From NCBI GenBank assembly GCA_030998225.1, contig JAPYXD010000714.1:5208001-5272000 (forward strand): DNA of 64,000 nucleotides. Reading direction: 5' to 3'. Below the pieces are notes generated by a model. The model was not told the origin of the DNA and made no database searches. It saw only the letters and a program-made list of their open reading frames with translations. Positions 21,601 through 31,476 of this stretch are shown piece by piece; the stretch's first letter is position 1; every line of letters begins with the position of its first letter. The stretch comes from Diplolepis rosae. Its lineage: Eukaryota > Arthropoda > Insecta > Hymenoptera > Diplolepididae. Position numbers and translations under genes: made by a program.

Positions 21601-23760
21601 ACTTGGCCACTCTTTTTAGATCAGACTTTGTTTGATCTCGCGTATTACGCGGCTATTTTTGCATTTATATCAGTCCTGACGTCCATTGAACTCGCGCATT
21701 ACTTGGCCACCTTACTCAGGATCAGAGTCTGATGTGCTCGCGCATTACTTGGCCACCTTACTGAAAATCTGAGTCCGAAGAGCTCGCGCATTACTTTGCC
21801 ACCTTATTTAGGTCAGACTTCGTTTGATCTCGCGTATTACGCGGCTATTTTTGCATTTATATCAGTCCTGACGTCCATTGAACTCGCGCATTACTCAGCC
21901 ACCTTACTGAAAATCAGAGTCCGAAGTGCTCGCGCATTACTTGGCCGATTTATAGAAAAATCCTGTACTAAGAATTCGCGAATTACTTTTCCACCTTATT
22001 TAGGTCAGACTTTGTTTGATCTCGCGTATTACGCGGCTGATTTTGCATTTATATCAGTCCTGACGTCCATTGAACTCGCGCATTACTTGGCCACCTTACT
22101 GAAAATCTGAGTCCGAAGTGCTCGCGCAGTACTTGGCCGCTTTATTCAGGTCAGAGTCTAAGGACCCTAAGTGTTAATTATTATCTTTTGGCCACTTTAT
22201 AAAAATTCCTATACCCCTAAGAATTCGCGCTTTATTTGGCCACTCTTTTCAGGTCAGACTGCGTTCAACTCGCGTATTACGCGCCTATTTTTGTATTTAT
22301 ATCAGTCCTGACGTCCATTGAACTCGCGCATTACTTGGCCAATTTATATAAAAATTCTGTACTAAGAATTCGCGCATTACTTTGCCACCTTATTTAGGTC
22401 AGATTTCGTTTGATCTCGCGTATTACGCGGCTATTTTTGCATTTATATCAGTCCTGACGTCCATTGAACTCGCGCATTACTCAGCCACCTTACTGAAAAT
22501 CAGAGTCCGAAGTGCTCGCGCATTACTTGGCCGATTTATAGAAAAATCCTGTACTAAGAATTCGCGAATTACTTTTCCACCTTATTTAGGTCAGACTTTG
22601 TTTGATCTCGCGTATTACGCGGCTGATTTTGCATTTATATCAGTCCTGACGTCCATTGAACTCGCGCATTACTTGGCCACCTTACTGAAAATCTGAGTCC
22701 GAAGTGCTCGCGCAGTACTTGGCCGCTTTATTCAGGTCAGAGTCTAAGGACCCTAAGTGTTAATTATTATCTTTTGGCCACTTTATAAAAATTCCTATAC
22801 CCCTAAGAATTCGCGCTTTATTTGGCCACTCTTTTCAGGTCAGACTGCGTTCAACTCGCGTATTACGCGCCTATTTTTGTATTTATATCAGTCCTGACGT
22901 CCATTGAACTCGCGCATTACTTGGCCACTTTATATATAAAAATTCTGTACTAAGAATTCGCGCATTACTTGACCACATAATTTTAAACCAGAGTCCGAAG
23001 AGCTCGCGCATTACTTGGCCACTTTATATAAAAATCCTGTACTAAGAATTCGCGCATTACTTTGCCTCCTTATTTAGGTCAGACTTCGTTTGATCTCGCG
23101 TATTACGCGGCTATTTTTGCATTTATGTCAGTCCTGACGTCCATTGAACTCGCGCATCACTTGGCCACCTTTACTCAGAATCAGAGTCTGATGTGCTCGC
23201 GCATTACTTGGCCATTTTACTGAAAATCTGAGTCCGTAGTGCTCGCGCATTACTTGGCCGCCTTATTCAGGTCATAGTCTAAGGATCCTACGTGTTAATT
23301 ATTATTTTTTGGCCACTTTATAAAAATTCTTATAACCCTAAAAATTCGCGCATTACTTGGCCACTCTTTTCAGGTTAGACTTCGTTAAACTGCGTATTAC
23401 GCGGCTATTTTTGTATTTATATCAGTCCTGACGTCCATTGAACTCGCGAATTACTTGGCCACATAATCTTAAGCCAGAGTCCGAAGAGCTCGCGCATTAC
23501 TTGGCCACTTTATATAAAAATCCTGTACTAAGAATTCGCGCATTACTTTGCCTCCTTATTTAGGTCAGACTTCGTTTGATCTCGCGTATTACGCGGCTAT
23601 TTTTGCATTTATATCAGTCCTGACGTCCATTGAACTCGCGCATTACTTGGCCACCTTACTCAGAATTAGAGTCCGAAGTGCTCGCGCATTACTTGGCCAT
23701 TTTTTATCAGTCTTAGAATCCGTAGTGCTACTGTATTAATTGGCCACTCTATTTAAGTCA
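15672..23760 (+). repeat. Satellite array of 46- and 54-bp monomers
   Basis: About 8.1 kb consists of monomers beginning CTCGCG(C/T)ATTAC, on the order of 170 copies. Typical monomers are 46 bp (for example CTCGCGCATTACTTGGCCAC plus 26 bases) and 54 bp (beginning CTCGCGTATTACGCGGC). They combine into higher-order units. One of 192 bp (three 46-mers plus one 54-mer) is repeated at 18361 and 18553. One of 246 bp occurs near 15853 and 16099. One of 586 bp occurs at ~21780-22365 and ~22366-22951. The array decays at its right end (~23700-23800). Open frames up to 104 codons are by-products of the repeat, since 192 is a multiple of three. Confidence 0.95.
21780..22951 (+). repeat. 586-bp higher-order duplication in the satellite
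   Basis: Two consecutive 586-bp blocks are nearly identical. They share a CATTACTCAGCCACC variant and a GCGGCTGATTTTGC variant that are not seen elsewhere in the array. This indicates a recent local duplication. Confidence 0.8.
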
Positions 23761-24056
23761 GAGTTCGAATAACTCTCGTAATATTTTGTCACTTTACAAC
23801 AGTCTTATAATCTGAAAAACTCGGACATCATACTTATAAACTTAATATTATATTTTTCCGGGTTCCATTTATTAAGAATCAGAGGTTTCGAAAAACCAGG
23901 AAATTAATTTTTCGTGAATTTCCACTTTAGTTGCATTTTTCTCTCTATATCCACAGAAATGTGTACAATTTTTACGACGTCGGGACCGTAGTGAGTGCCT
24001 TTCCTTACAGAGTTTTTCGAACATGTGGTGGGTCTTTGCTTTTGTCGGACGCTTGA
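23761..24056. other. Spacer between satellite and right arm
   Basis: About 300 bp of non-repetitive sequence without a counterpart on the left side, where the satellite starts directly after the arm. The overlapping minus-strand open frames (23872-24086) have no recognisable motif. It may be residual internal sequence of the original element. Confidence 0.4.
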
Positions 24057-24841
24057 GCATATAATAATCTCAAGTGCCGGGGACATTAAAATAAGGTTTT
24101 AGTGTGTATAACCCTTGGTGTTGGAACCTGACCTATCTGGAGAATGCTTTCTATACACGTCAAACTCTGAACACTTGTCTTCCTAAATACGACTTCTTCC
24201 CAAATCAGTTTTCTTTTAGCCATGTGGCAGATTGGTGGACTTACTTTCGTCTGTCATCTCTGCGGTTTCGGAGAAAATACAAAATAAAAATTTTTCCGTA
24301 CCAATTACATCGTTCTTATTGTTTTAACTTCAGTGTCCTTTACTTCTGGTGCTCGTGAATGTGTGTGGTTTGCTGTGCGTGCTTTACCAAGGATCCACGT
24401 TATATTCTCCATCGTGTTGTTTCTTTCTTTGGTGAAATAATTGTGTTTATATATGTGCCCTTGAGAGAGTGCGTTCCGCGGTCGCATTTTTCACGGTTCC
24501 TGTGGGAGAGGATTACTCGTTGGAACAGTTTTTGGAACGGTCTGGTTCCTTCACACCTAGGAACTCGCTTACCCATAAGTCTTTCCGCATGTTTACTCTA
24601 TCTTTTTCTAATATCAATAAGCAAAGGAAAAAAAGAAAAAAACAAAAAATACAATAATTATTAAGTTGCATGTCTTAGTTAATAAATATTTAAAGGTTAC
24701 TATTAAGCTAATTGGCACTGAAGAGGGCCCCCATTTGTGGCCGAAACGTTTGCCTTTTGTATTTTTTATGTGTTCTATCACTTAATTAAAAAAATAAATC
24801 CGTATCAAAACTGACCCCATGCCAAATTAACTATTACAAAA
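24057..24841 (-). repeat. Right inverted arm
   Basis: Reverse complement of 14885-15669. It carries the second hammerhead-like core, here on the plus strand. Confidence 0.9.
24718..24746 (+). ncRNA. Hammerhead-like core in the right arm
   Basis: CTGAAGA, an 18-nt stem-loop-capable spacer (GGCC...GGCC) and GAAAC, 29 nt in all. It mirrors the core at 14980-15008. Confidence 0.4.
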
Positions 24842-24843
24842 AA

Positions 24844-24855
24844 ATAATTTTTGAT
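24844..24855 (+). repeat. Right 12-bp target-site duplication
   Basis: ATAATTTTTGAT is identical to 14818-14829 and directly follows the right arm. Confidence 0.65.
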
Positions 24856-25050
24856 CTTGGCTCAACAGCCGACAGCGTGAAATCGAAGCGAGGAAGTGGG
24901 GACACACCGACACAGCACGCTCGATTGTGTGTGCTCCCACATGGGAGCGTGATGGGGGCCACCAGCTCCCACGTTCTGAGGTCAGCGTTATGAACTTCTT
25001 AAATCCTAGTTCCTATGTCCCTATTTCTATTTGCTAACGTAATTAAATTT
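24856..25050. other. Short flank with GC-rich hairpins
   Basis: Contains small inverted words such as GCTCCCACATGGGAGC (24930-24945) and GGGGGCCACCAGCTCCC. Nothing further was recognised. Confidence 0.3.
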
Positions 25051-25792
25051 TCAAGGTCTCTCTGAAATTCGTGACCTGCATAATTCTCCCAATAATTGTG
25101 GGATTATTCTAGTTGGCGAATAAATGGTTTTTAAGAAAATTTTCAGTTCATCAATCGTTAAAAATGTACGCCCTGAAATAGCTTTTTGTGCTTCTCCGGA
25201 TATTTTACTTCTAAGCAATTTGACTAAATTTATTTCTGACTCCGGTTCGATTATAAATTTTACTTCGTTACATCCTTCTATAAATTGGCAAAGGGGTATT
25301 TTTACCGTTGAAGTTACAACCATAAGAGCATCCCTTAATGTGACTACTTTGACTACAGGAGCTTGTTGGTTTGGATTTAAATTTTGATTTTAATTTTGAT
25401 TTTGGTGTCCAGAAATACCCTGTCCTCCAGAGCCTAGTTTTTCTGATGTATTCATGTTGAATTCGTTTTTTGAAAGATTTTCTAAAGAGTTATCAGAATA
25501 GGACTTGCTGAAATCTACTAAAGTTTTAGTAATATTATTAGATAGCATTGAATTATCAAAAGGGTTTTCAAATGATATCTTAAAATGATTTATCCGAATC
25601 ATTCAGAGGCTCCGTATCGCAAGTTGAAGATCCTGACAGGTTTAAACAGCGTTCTTCTTCGCCCCTTGGTAATTCTCTTCTTGGGATGAAAGGGTTGAAT
25701 TTGTCAATTTCTTTCTGAAGATACGAATCCTGAGATGCTTGCGTTCGAGTGATTCTTTTCTCCAACACGTAGATTTTCAGAGATCTCAACAA
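25051..25792 (-). pseudogene. Gypsy-type gag fragment, frameshifted
   Basis: Read right to left, frames 25792-25580, 25602-25390 and 25323-25051 together make a gag-like protein. The best part (25323-25051) has the capsid pattern IPLCQFIEGCNEVKFII...KISGEAQKAI...TIDELKIFLKTIYSP typical of LTR-retrotransposon gag. A frameshift or stop separates each piece. The protein ends at 25051 with no nucleocapsid or pol, close to the right boundary of the palindromic element. The upstream leader on this strand is the repetitive tract at 25810-26365. Confidence 0.6.
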
Positions 25793-25809
25793 TTTTGATT
25801 TTGATTCTT

Positions 25810-26365
25810 TAAGGAGTTTTTGTAGTTAGGATTTTTTTGCTAATCCTATTAAAATTTGGAATCTGGATTGTTTCAATCGATTTGAAATTTTTTTTAAAAT
25901 TAGGATTCTTGTCATCCTTTTTATAATTTTGTATTTTAGGATTTTTGTGATCCTATTTGAAATTTAGAAAAGTTTGGAATTTAGATTCTTTTGATCCATA
26001 GAAAATTTGAATAAATTTAGGATTCTTGTGATCCCTTTTAGAATTTTGTAATTTAGGATTTTTATAATCCTATGTGAAAATTTGAGATTTAGAAAATTTT
26101 GAAATTTGGATTCTTTCGATCCATAGAAAATTTGAATAAATTGAGGATTCTTGTGATCCTTTTTAGAATTTTGGTAATTTAGGATTTTTATAATCCTATT
26201 TGAAAATCTGAGATTTAGAAAATTTTAAAATTTGGATTCTTTTGACCCATTTGAGAATGTAGTATAAATTAGGATTCTTGTAATCTATTTGGAAAATTTT
26301 GTTTGATTGTTAGGATTTTTATGATCCTGTTTAGAATTTTCTAATTTAGGATTTTTATAATCTAA
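25810..26365 (-). repeat. AGGATT/ATCCT repeat tract upstream of the gag fragment
   Basis: About 555 bp in which TTAGGATTTTTxTxATCCT and TTGGATTCTTTTGATCC recur at roughly 50-60-bp intervals. Each unit has an inner inverted pair (GGATT...ATCC), so every unit can form a small hairpin. It occupies the position of a 5' leader relative to the minus-strand gag relic. Confidence 0.6.
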
Positions 26366-26918
26366 TGCTACAAGAAAACATCCCGGAAAGACTGTGCAAT
26401 GTCATGATTGTCATGTGAATCATGACCATTTTTGTTACATTTGCTCAAAATTCGAAGTGCTGGATTCCATATATCATTCGCAATTAATGCAAGAAGATGT
26501 ACAAATTGAAAAAGAAAAAAACTATAGATGTCGTGAAATTTTCCTCTCCAACAATTTGAGAAATCCACGTAGCTCGAGAGAATGCTACTTTTGTATTAAT
26601 GAAGTACAAGGTTTTACCATAAAAACAAAAAGTAAAATTGTATATCATGCTGTTGAATCGGCAACGGCTCCCGTTGAAATCGAAAAAACTGATCGTGATA
26701 TTGATCGTATCATCGACAGTGAAAAATCAGTGGAATATCAAGAATTTGAAAATTTAGGTGACACTAGTGAAGACGAGAGTATTAGCAGATCAGAGTACGC
26801 ACCAACTAATGAAAAATCAAAGATCCCATATGTGGTGTCTCAAATGGAGTTGAACGACCTTGTAAGAGATTTGGGTTTACCAAAAGATGGTTCCGAGCTT
26901 TTGGTTTCATTCCTATAA
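26364..26918 (+). pseudogene. Relic of a multicopy arthropod protein family (HDxFCYIC...LNDLVRDL)
   Basis: The frame is open from ~26364, with no good start codon. The N-terminus has a cysteine/histidine cluster (CHDCHVNHDHFCYIC), followed by a second cysteine pair (SRECYFCINEVQGF). The end reads YVVSQMELNDLVRDLGLPKDGSELL. From memory these blocks belong to an uncharacterised family with many copies in insect genomes, in which FCYxCG and LNDLVRDLxLxK are conserved. The frame ends at 26918, where the family normally continues. Residual similarity seems to go on in other frames for ~150 bp (ILEPKTKVSFY). Function is unknown. It looks like a dead copy. Confidence 0.55.
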
Positions 26919-27084
26919 AAGACAAATATTTTGGAACCTAAAACTAAAGTTTCTTTTTACCCGTCCCGGGTCATTTAGAATCAAAATTGACCATGTGATG
27001 TTTTTCATGAAAATTTGTTATGATTTCAATCTTGTCTCTATGAGTTATTTAAATGGCAGAATAATACTTCGAACAGATCATTAA

Positions 27085-28050
27085 TATTGGTTAGAAAACG
27101 ATGTATTTGCTTTTTCTATACATCTGGTGATGCTCAGTTCGTAAGAGGACGTAAACCTCATGGAAGTTCGAGCATCGAGTCCTTAATTATCTTTGGCAGA
27201 ATTATTGTAAAACTGTAGCAATATGAGATATTCATGGTAATAGAGAAGCATTCAATTCTAAAATCATGAATCCGAAATTTCAGGGAAGGAAGTTTGACAC
27301 CCGAATTGTGAGTAACTAGGACGAAAACTTGCATAGAAAAGTATTGATAAATTCATACGTGCCATGGAGAAGTGATTAATATTCAATCAGTTTTCATCCT
27401 ATCTTGTTTTCTTTGGTTTCTTATTCTACTTAGCTGAATAAGCTGACTCAAAATGAATTCCTCCCTATTTTGAATAAACTTGTCACCCAAAATCTTTAAT
27501 CCCTTTCAATACTGCATTTTTTAGTTTTACTTGCCCTTTTTCAAGTGATTTCGGAGTAAAGTCGTTTAAAAAACACAGAATTTTAGACATTCAACGTAGT
27601 TAAAATTTAAGCATTAAAAATCATTGGAAATGATCATTTTTAATTTCTACTTCCTAATATCGGATTTACAGAGAAAGGTCTTATAGGAATTGACAATTTT
27701 TTATAATTTCTATTATGAGGCTCTTAATCGGGTGTTATTACTGACACATGGATCACAGAACAAATTGAAGTCAAGGACTTTTAAAATCTTGTAAAACGTT
27801 AGCAATATGACATGACATATTAGCAATAAATAATTATTAAGTACTGTGCACATCTATTATGCCTAAATTAACTGTTATCTATGATATTTTTCTACTCAGA
27901 ATGAAGGTTGCGGTATGAATCCATCTTCTGTGTTGCGAAAACCGGTACTGACCCATAAGGCACAGTTCAGAGTGCTGTTAAATAGTTGCAATATGACATA
28001 TTCTCGATACTGAAGAATTATCTCTGATGCGGAAATTCAGCCTGCATGAT
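27085..28050. other. Noncoding, with a tRNA-like fragment
   Basis: No useful open frame. Bases 27128-27182 resemble a tRNA-derived sequence: an A-box-like word GATGCTCAGTTCGTAAGAG and, ~35 bases later, a B-box-like GTTCGAGC. No acceptor stem can be drawn, so this could be the head of a SINE or chance. Confidence 0.25.
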
Positions 28051-28205
28051 TTTTTGTCGGACTATTGTAACATCGAAGACACTCAAATCACAACATCGAA
28101 GACAATCCGATTATAACATCGAAAACACCCTGATTTGTACCATCGAAGACACACTCTGATTTGTAACATTGAAGGAACTCTCTGATCTGTAACATCAACT
28201 TCACA
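28051..28205 (+). repeat. ~28-bp minisatellite (CATCGAAGACAC)
   Basis: Five to six imperfect units with the words AACATCGAAGACA and CTGATTTGTAACAT follow each other between ~28067 and 28200. Confidence 0.7.
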
Positions 28206-28669
28206 AGTCTAATCACAAAGTGTCCTTTTTGATCTCACAAGCTACTTTTAATCGGCAAAATAAATACTCAATTCAATATTCAATCTGGAATTATAATTGA
28301 AGACGAAGTTTATCAATTTCTACTGGTGCAAAAATTATCTGAGTGACCGAGTTTTCTAACTTCTCCTGGACACCCTCAGAGTCCGACATCCGAGTTGGCA
28401 GCTACGGATTTTTATCTTGGGTATCGCACCTACGCCGGAGTACCTGCACCGGCGCCTGTCTGTCTACCCGGTGGATCAGTTCCCTCAAATTCAAGGCCAA
28501 CCCTTCAATACTCCAGGTAAGTTCTATTTATATTTTCCTATTTAATCCCACCCATTTAGTTATTTCATGTTTGTATTTCTGTATTTAAATTGATTGTGTG
28601 AAAATATATGTGTGTTTAAATTTATTTTTTAAACCTGAACCCATATCACCACTGACCCAGATTCCTCTT
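28206..28669. other. No recognisable feature
   Basis: The 81-codon frame at 28343-28588 contains a GC-rich stretch (28400-28500) but no motif. No gene is called. Confidence 0.3.
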
Positions 28670-29352
28670 AACGTCCAAACAAAAGCACAATTAAAAACTT
28701 CAAGGATTCGAAACCGATCGAATCTTCAAAACACAAAAAACACAACCAAATTTGGACCAAAATCACCACACCTCAACAGAACACTAGAAAACAAACCGTG
28801 AAAAAAACAAACAAAAAAGGAGGAAAGAAAAAAGAAGGCAACCTTCCAAAACCCCTTCCTTCTTTTTCTTTCTTTCGTCCTCTTTTGTTTTTATTACCCA
28901 CCATATTTACATAAATAAAATTTAAATTGTTGCCGACGTTTCGGTGCTCTTACAGCACCCTCTTCAGAGCTGTAACACTACAAGAAAAAAAATTATTTAA
29001 ATAAAATTGTCTCCTATCACCCTCCATGGGGACGCAGACTCTCCTCCACGGTAAATGGTGGTGGGTAATAAAAACAAAAGAGGACGAAAGAGAGAAAAAG
29101 AAGGATGGGGTTTTGGAAGGTTGCCTTCTTTTTTATTTCCTCCTTTTTTGTTTGTTTTTCTCACGGTTTGTTTTCTAGTGTTCTGTTGAGGTGTGGTGAT
29201 CTTGGTCCAAATTTGGTTGTGTTTTTTATATTTTGAAGATTCGATTGGTTTCGAATCCTTGAAGTTATTAATTTAAATGTATTTTTAAATATATTACTTA
29301 ATTTAGTGATAGTGTTAATATAATTTGAATTGAATCTCTTCAGTCTATTTGG
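28670..29352. mobile_element. Penelope-like palindrome with hammerhead-like core
   Basis: Bases ~28703-28912 pair with ~29048-29266, and the pairing extends weakly to 28668-28681 and ~29345-29355 after a ~75-bp AT-rich insertion in the right arm. The 135-bp loop carries the 29-nt hammerhead-like core. The matching minus-strand and plus-strand open frames in the arms (28598-28801, 29161-29361) are mirror images of each other and carry no domain. Confidence 0.6.
28939..28967 (-). ncRNA. Hammerhead-like core with a 5-bp stem II
   Basis: On the minus strand: CTGAAGA, then an 18-nt spacer with a clear 5-bp stem (GGTGC pairing with GCACC around a 7-nt loop), then GAAAC. The stem sequence differs from that of the other copies while pairing is retained, which supports a structural role. 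Stems I and III are not evident. Confidence 0.45.
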
Positions 29353-29360
29353 ACGTAACA

Positions 29361-30904
29361 CTATGTTTAGTTTTCAAATTAATTAGTTGAGTCTGAGATT
29401 TTCGTCACTGCCCACATTATCGGAGGATCACCAGTCGCGTATTAGATAGGATACGTTGTCAACAGGTGTCCTCGTAGGCAATTCCAAACTCTTATATCGC
29501 AAATAATGCAAATGATTTCAAATTATTTGAATATTTGAAACTATATTTAGTCCAGGGAAATTAGACGATTTTCCTATAGTTTTGGAAAAAAAAATGCCAC
29601 ACCTACCAAAGAAGTTAGGAACATTCTAGGGGGCATGAGAATCGGTCTTATACAGAGTGTCTCAAAACACCCGTCCACCCCTTTTAAAATCTAGAATACG
29701 TAGTCAAATGTAAAATTCAAAGTGTCTTAGTAGTAAATGGACCATACTGGAATAAGGACTTTGATGTCTCGCCGAAATGTAATAAACTTTTGTTCAAAAC
29801 ACTTTTTCCGAAACCGTCGTTTCCAACTCCAAAATATCCTCCGAATCCGATTTCCAATCCTCGAAGCACTTCCGATATGCACTTTTTGGTATGTCCTTAA
29901 GGGGGTCCACCTGTGTGAGGGTGGTATTTCGAACGCTTTTCGGGAATGTTTGTTAGGAGGACTAATTCGAAAATGAGAATAAGTTTAACGTAATTTTGAA
30001 GGTTTGTGGTTTTATTATAATAGTAAATTTTTCCGATAGTGTAATCCGAAGGCTTGTATTCATTAAGGGCATTGAAAGTGACCCCTTCAAAATGGAATAT
30101 CGAAATTGTGGGCAAGATTCCGCTCGAACCAGTTATCTAAAACACAAAAAGAAATAAAATATTATTTCTGTTTATGTTGTCGAGGTACTGACGTAGCATT
30201 TTGACGAAATTTTAAAAATTGAAGAAATGGCAGTAATTTTCATAAAAATTAATCATTTTCAAGCTTTTCTCGATAAAATATATGCTGTAAAATTAAAAAA
30301 AAAAGATTTCAAAAAACCGCTACGTGGGTACCTTCAGTTATCTCTATAAATGAGTCATTTAAAATTTCAAGTCAATCTGTTAAGTAGATTTTTTTCAATA
30401 CTGCCCACAAATTTCAAAAACATGGTTTCTAGAAAAACGCGTTTAAAGTTTGGAACAAGTGTTCCAACATAGGGGAAAATAATTGAAAATCAAATGTATA
30501 TGGCGCGCGAAATTTTAAAATCCACCTTATTTTTTTAACAGACCTCGTATGTAGTGCGACATTTTGGCAATTGACATGACGTATTTGTGTAGGAAGAAGG
30601 TAGGTACCTTTTTAATTGAGGATACTTTTATTACGTCACGAGCTGAAGCGAGGGTAGGTAGGAAAGTTTGCTGATTAAATTAGAGTGGTAAATTCTGATT
30701 ATTTATATTTTGTGGGATCGTGGTCACTAGTAAAACCTATGCGGCTCAAGTTGTTCACAGTAATAATAAATATTATTATGTTGAGTTGTACAAGCCTTAT
30801 TAATTATTAAATTGGAATTTAATTATGATACAATAAGTTTTGAGATACTTATGTGTCTGACTTGTACTACTTCTTGAGATTAGAAAGCAATGGTAAGAGT
30901 TTTT
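29361..30904. other. Noncoding repeat-like DNA
   Basis: Bases 29655-29690 (CAGAGTGTCTCAAAACACCC) resemble the end of a dispersed arthropod repeat. Several short open frames (29737-30115) carry no domain. AT-rich DNA follows to 30904. I cannot name the element or define its ends. Confidence 0.3.
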
Positions 30905-31120
30905 ATGCGTCTTCAAATAAATATGATAGGTTCTGAAATGTCTATGCATACACCTCACGCATTATATTGACTGCGTATTCAAGTTAATATAACAGGTTTT
31001 GAGATGCCTATCTATACAACTCACGTATTAAAGTGCGTGCGTCTTCAGGTTTATATAACAGGTTTTAAGATCCCTGTGTATACAACTCACGCAATAAGGT
31101 GTGTGCGTCTTACGCTAATA
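30905..31120 (+). repeat. Three ~75-bp tandem units
   Basis: Units with GCGTCTTCA, ATAACAGGTTTTGAGATGCC and ATACAACTCACGCA words repeat at ~30905, ~30980 and ~31050. The units are diverged. Confidence 0.65.
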
Positions 31121-31204
31121 CATGTTGTCAAAAAAGTACCGGGAATTGATCATTAAGAAAGCACGCTTAAAGAGATTGTAAAAAACCGTTTTGACGCTAA
31201 GTTG

Positions 31205-31380
31205 GCACCACTGTCCTCTATACTGAATATTCGACATTCGACTTTACGGCCGATCGAATCGAAAAAATCCGATCCAAAGAAGGGTGCTTCGGATGTCGAA
31301 TATTCGACATTCGACTATGCGGCCGATCGAATCGAATTTGCGACATTCGATCCGACAAAATGCACACGTCTAATCTAGAG
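31205..31380 (+). repeat. TCGAAT-rich repeat, copy A
   Basis: Contains CGAATATTCGACATTCGAC and GCGGCCGATCGAATCGAA, and ends AATGCACACGTCTAATCT. The same units are repeated at 48845-49160, with a diverged relative at 47195-47310. TTCGAA-type palindromes are very dense. Confidence 0.8.
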
Positions 31381-31476
31381 TTCAATATGGCGGACTAACA
31401 TTTTAAGAAACACTTATAAACCTTTAGATAATATTATATACTATTATATTATTATATCATAATAATATATAACTAC

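Larger units (their letters stand above)
14830..24843. mobile_element. 10-kb palindromic element enclosing a satellite array
   Basis: Two ~785-bp near-identical arms (14885-15669 and 24057-24841) face each other across ~8.4 kb. On the left, a further 55 bp (14830-14884) has no partner on the right. A 12-bp direct repeat, ATAATTTTTGAT, lies at 14818-14829 and at 24844-24855, exactly outside these limits. The diverged relic at 305-660 carries the same 55-bp tail, which supports the left boundary. Inverted terminal units, an unpaired extension at one end and long target duplications are features reported for Penelope-like elements. No reverse transcriptase or endonuclease is present, so the copy would be non-autonomous. 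Confidence 0.65.

Noticed and set aside
18187..23739. Series of similar plus-strand open frames (62-104 codons) with IELAHYLATLL-like text
   Set aside because: They lie wholly in the satellite. The similarity comes from the DNA repeat (192 bp is a multiple of three), and they have no stable start or end.
15672..23760. CRISPR-like regular repeats
   Set aside because: Repeats and 'spacers' are both repetitive, monomers are head to tail without unique spacers, and the genome is eukaryotic.
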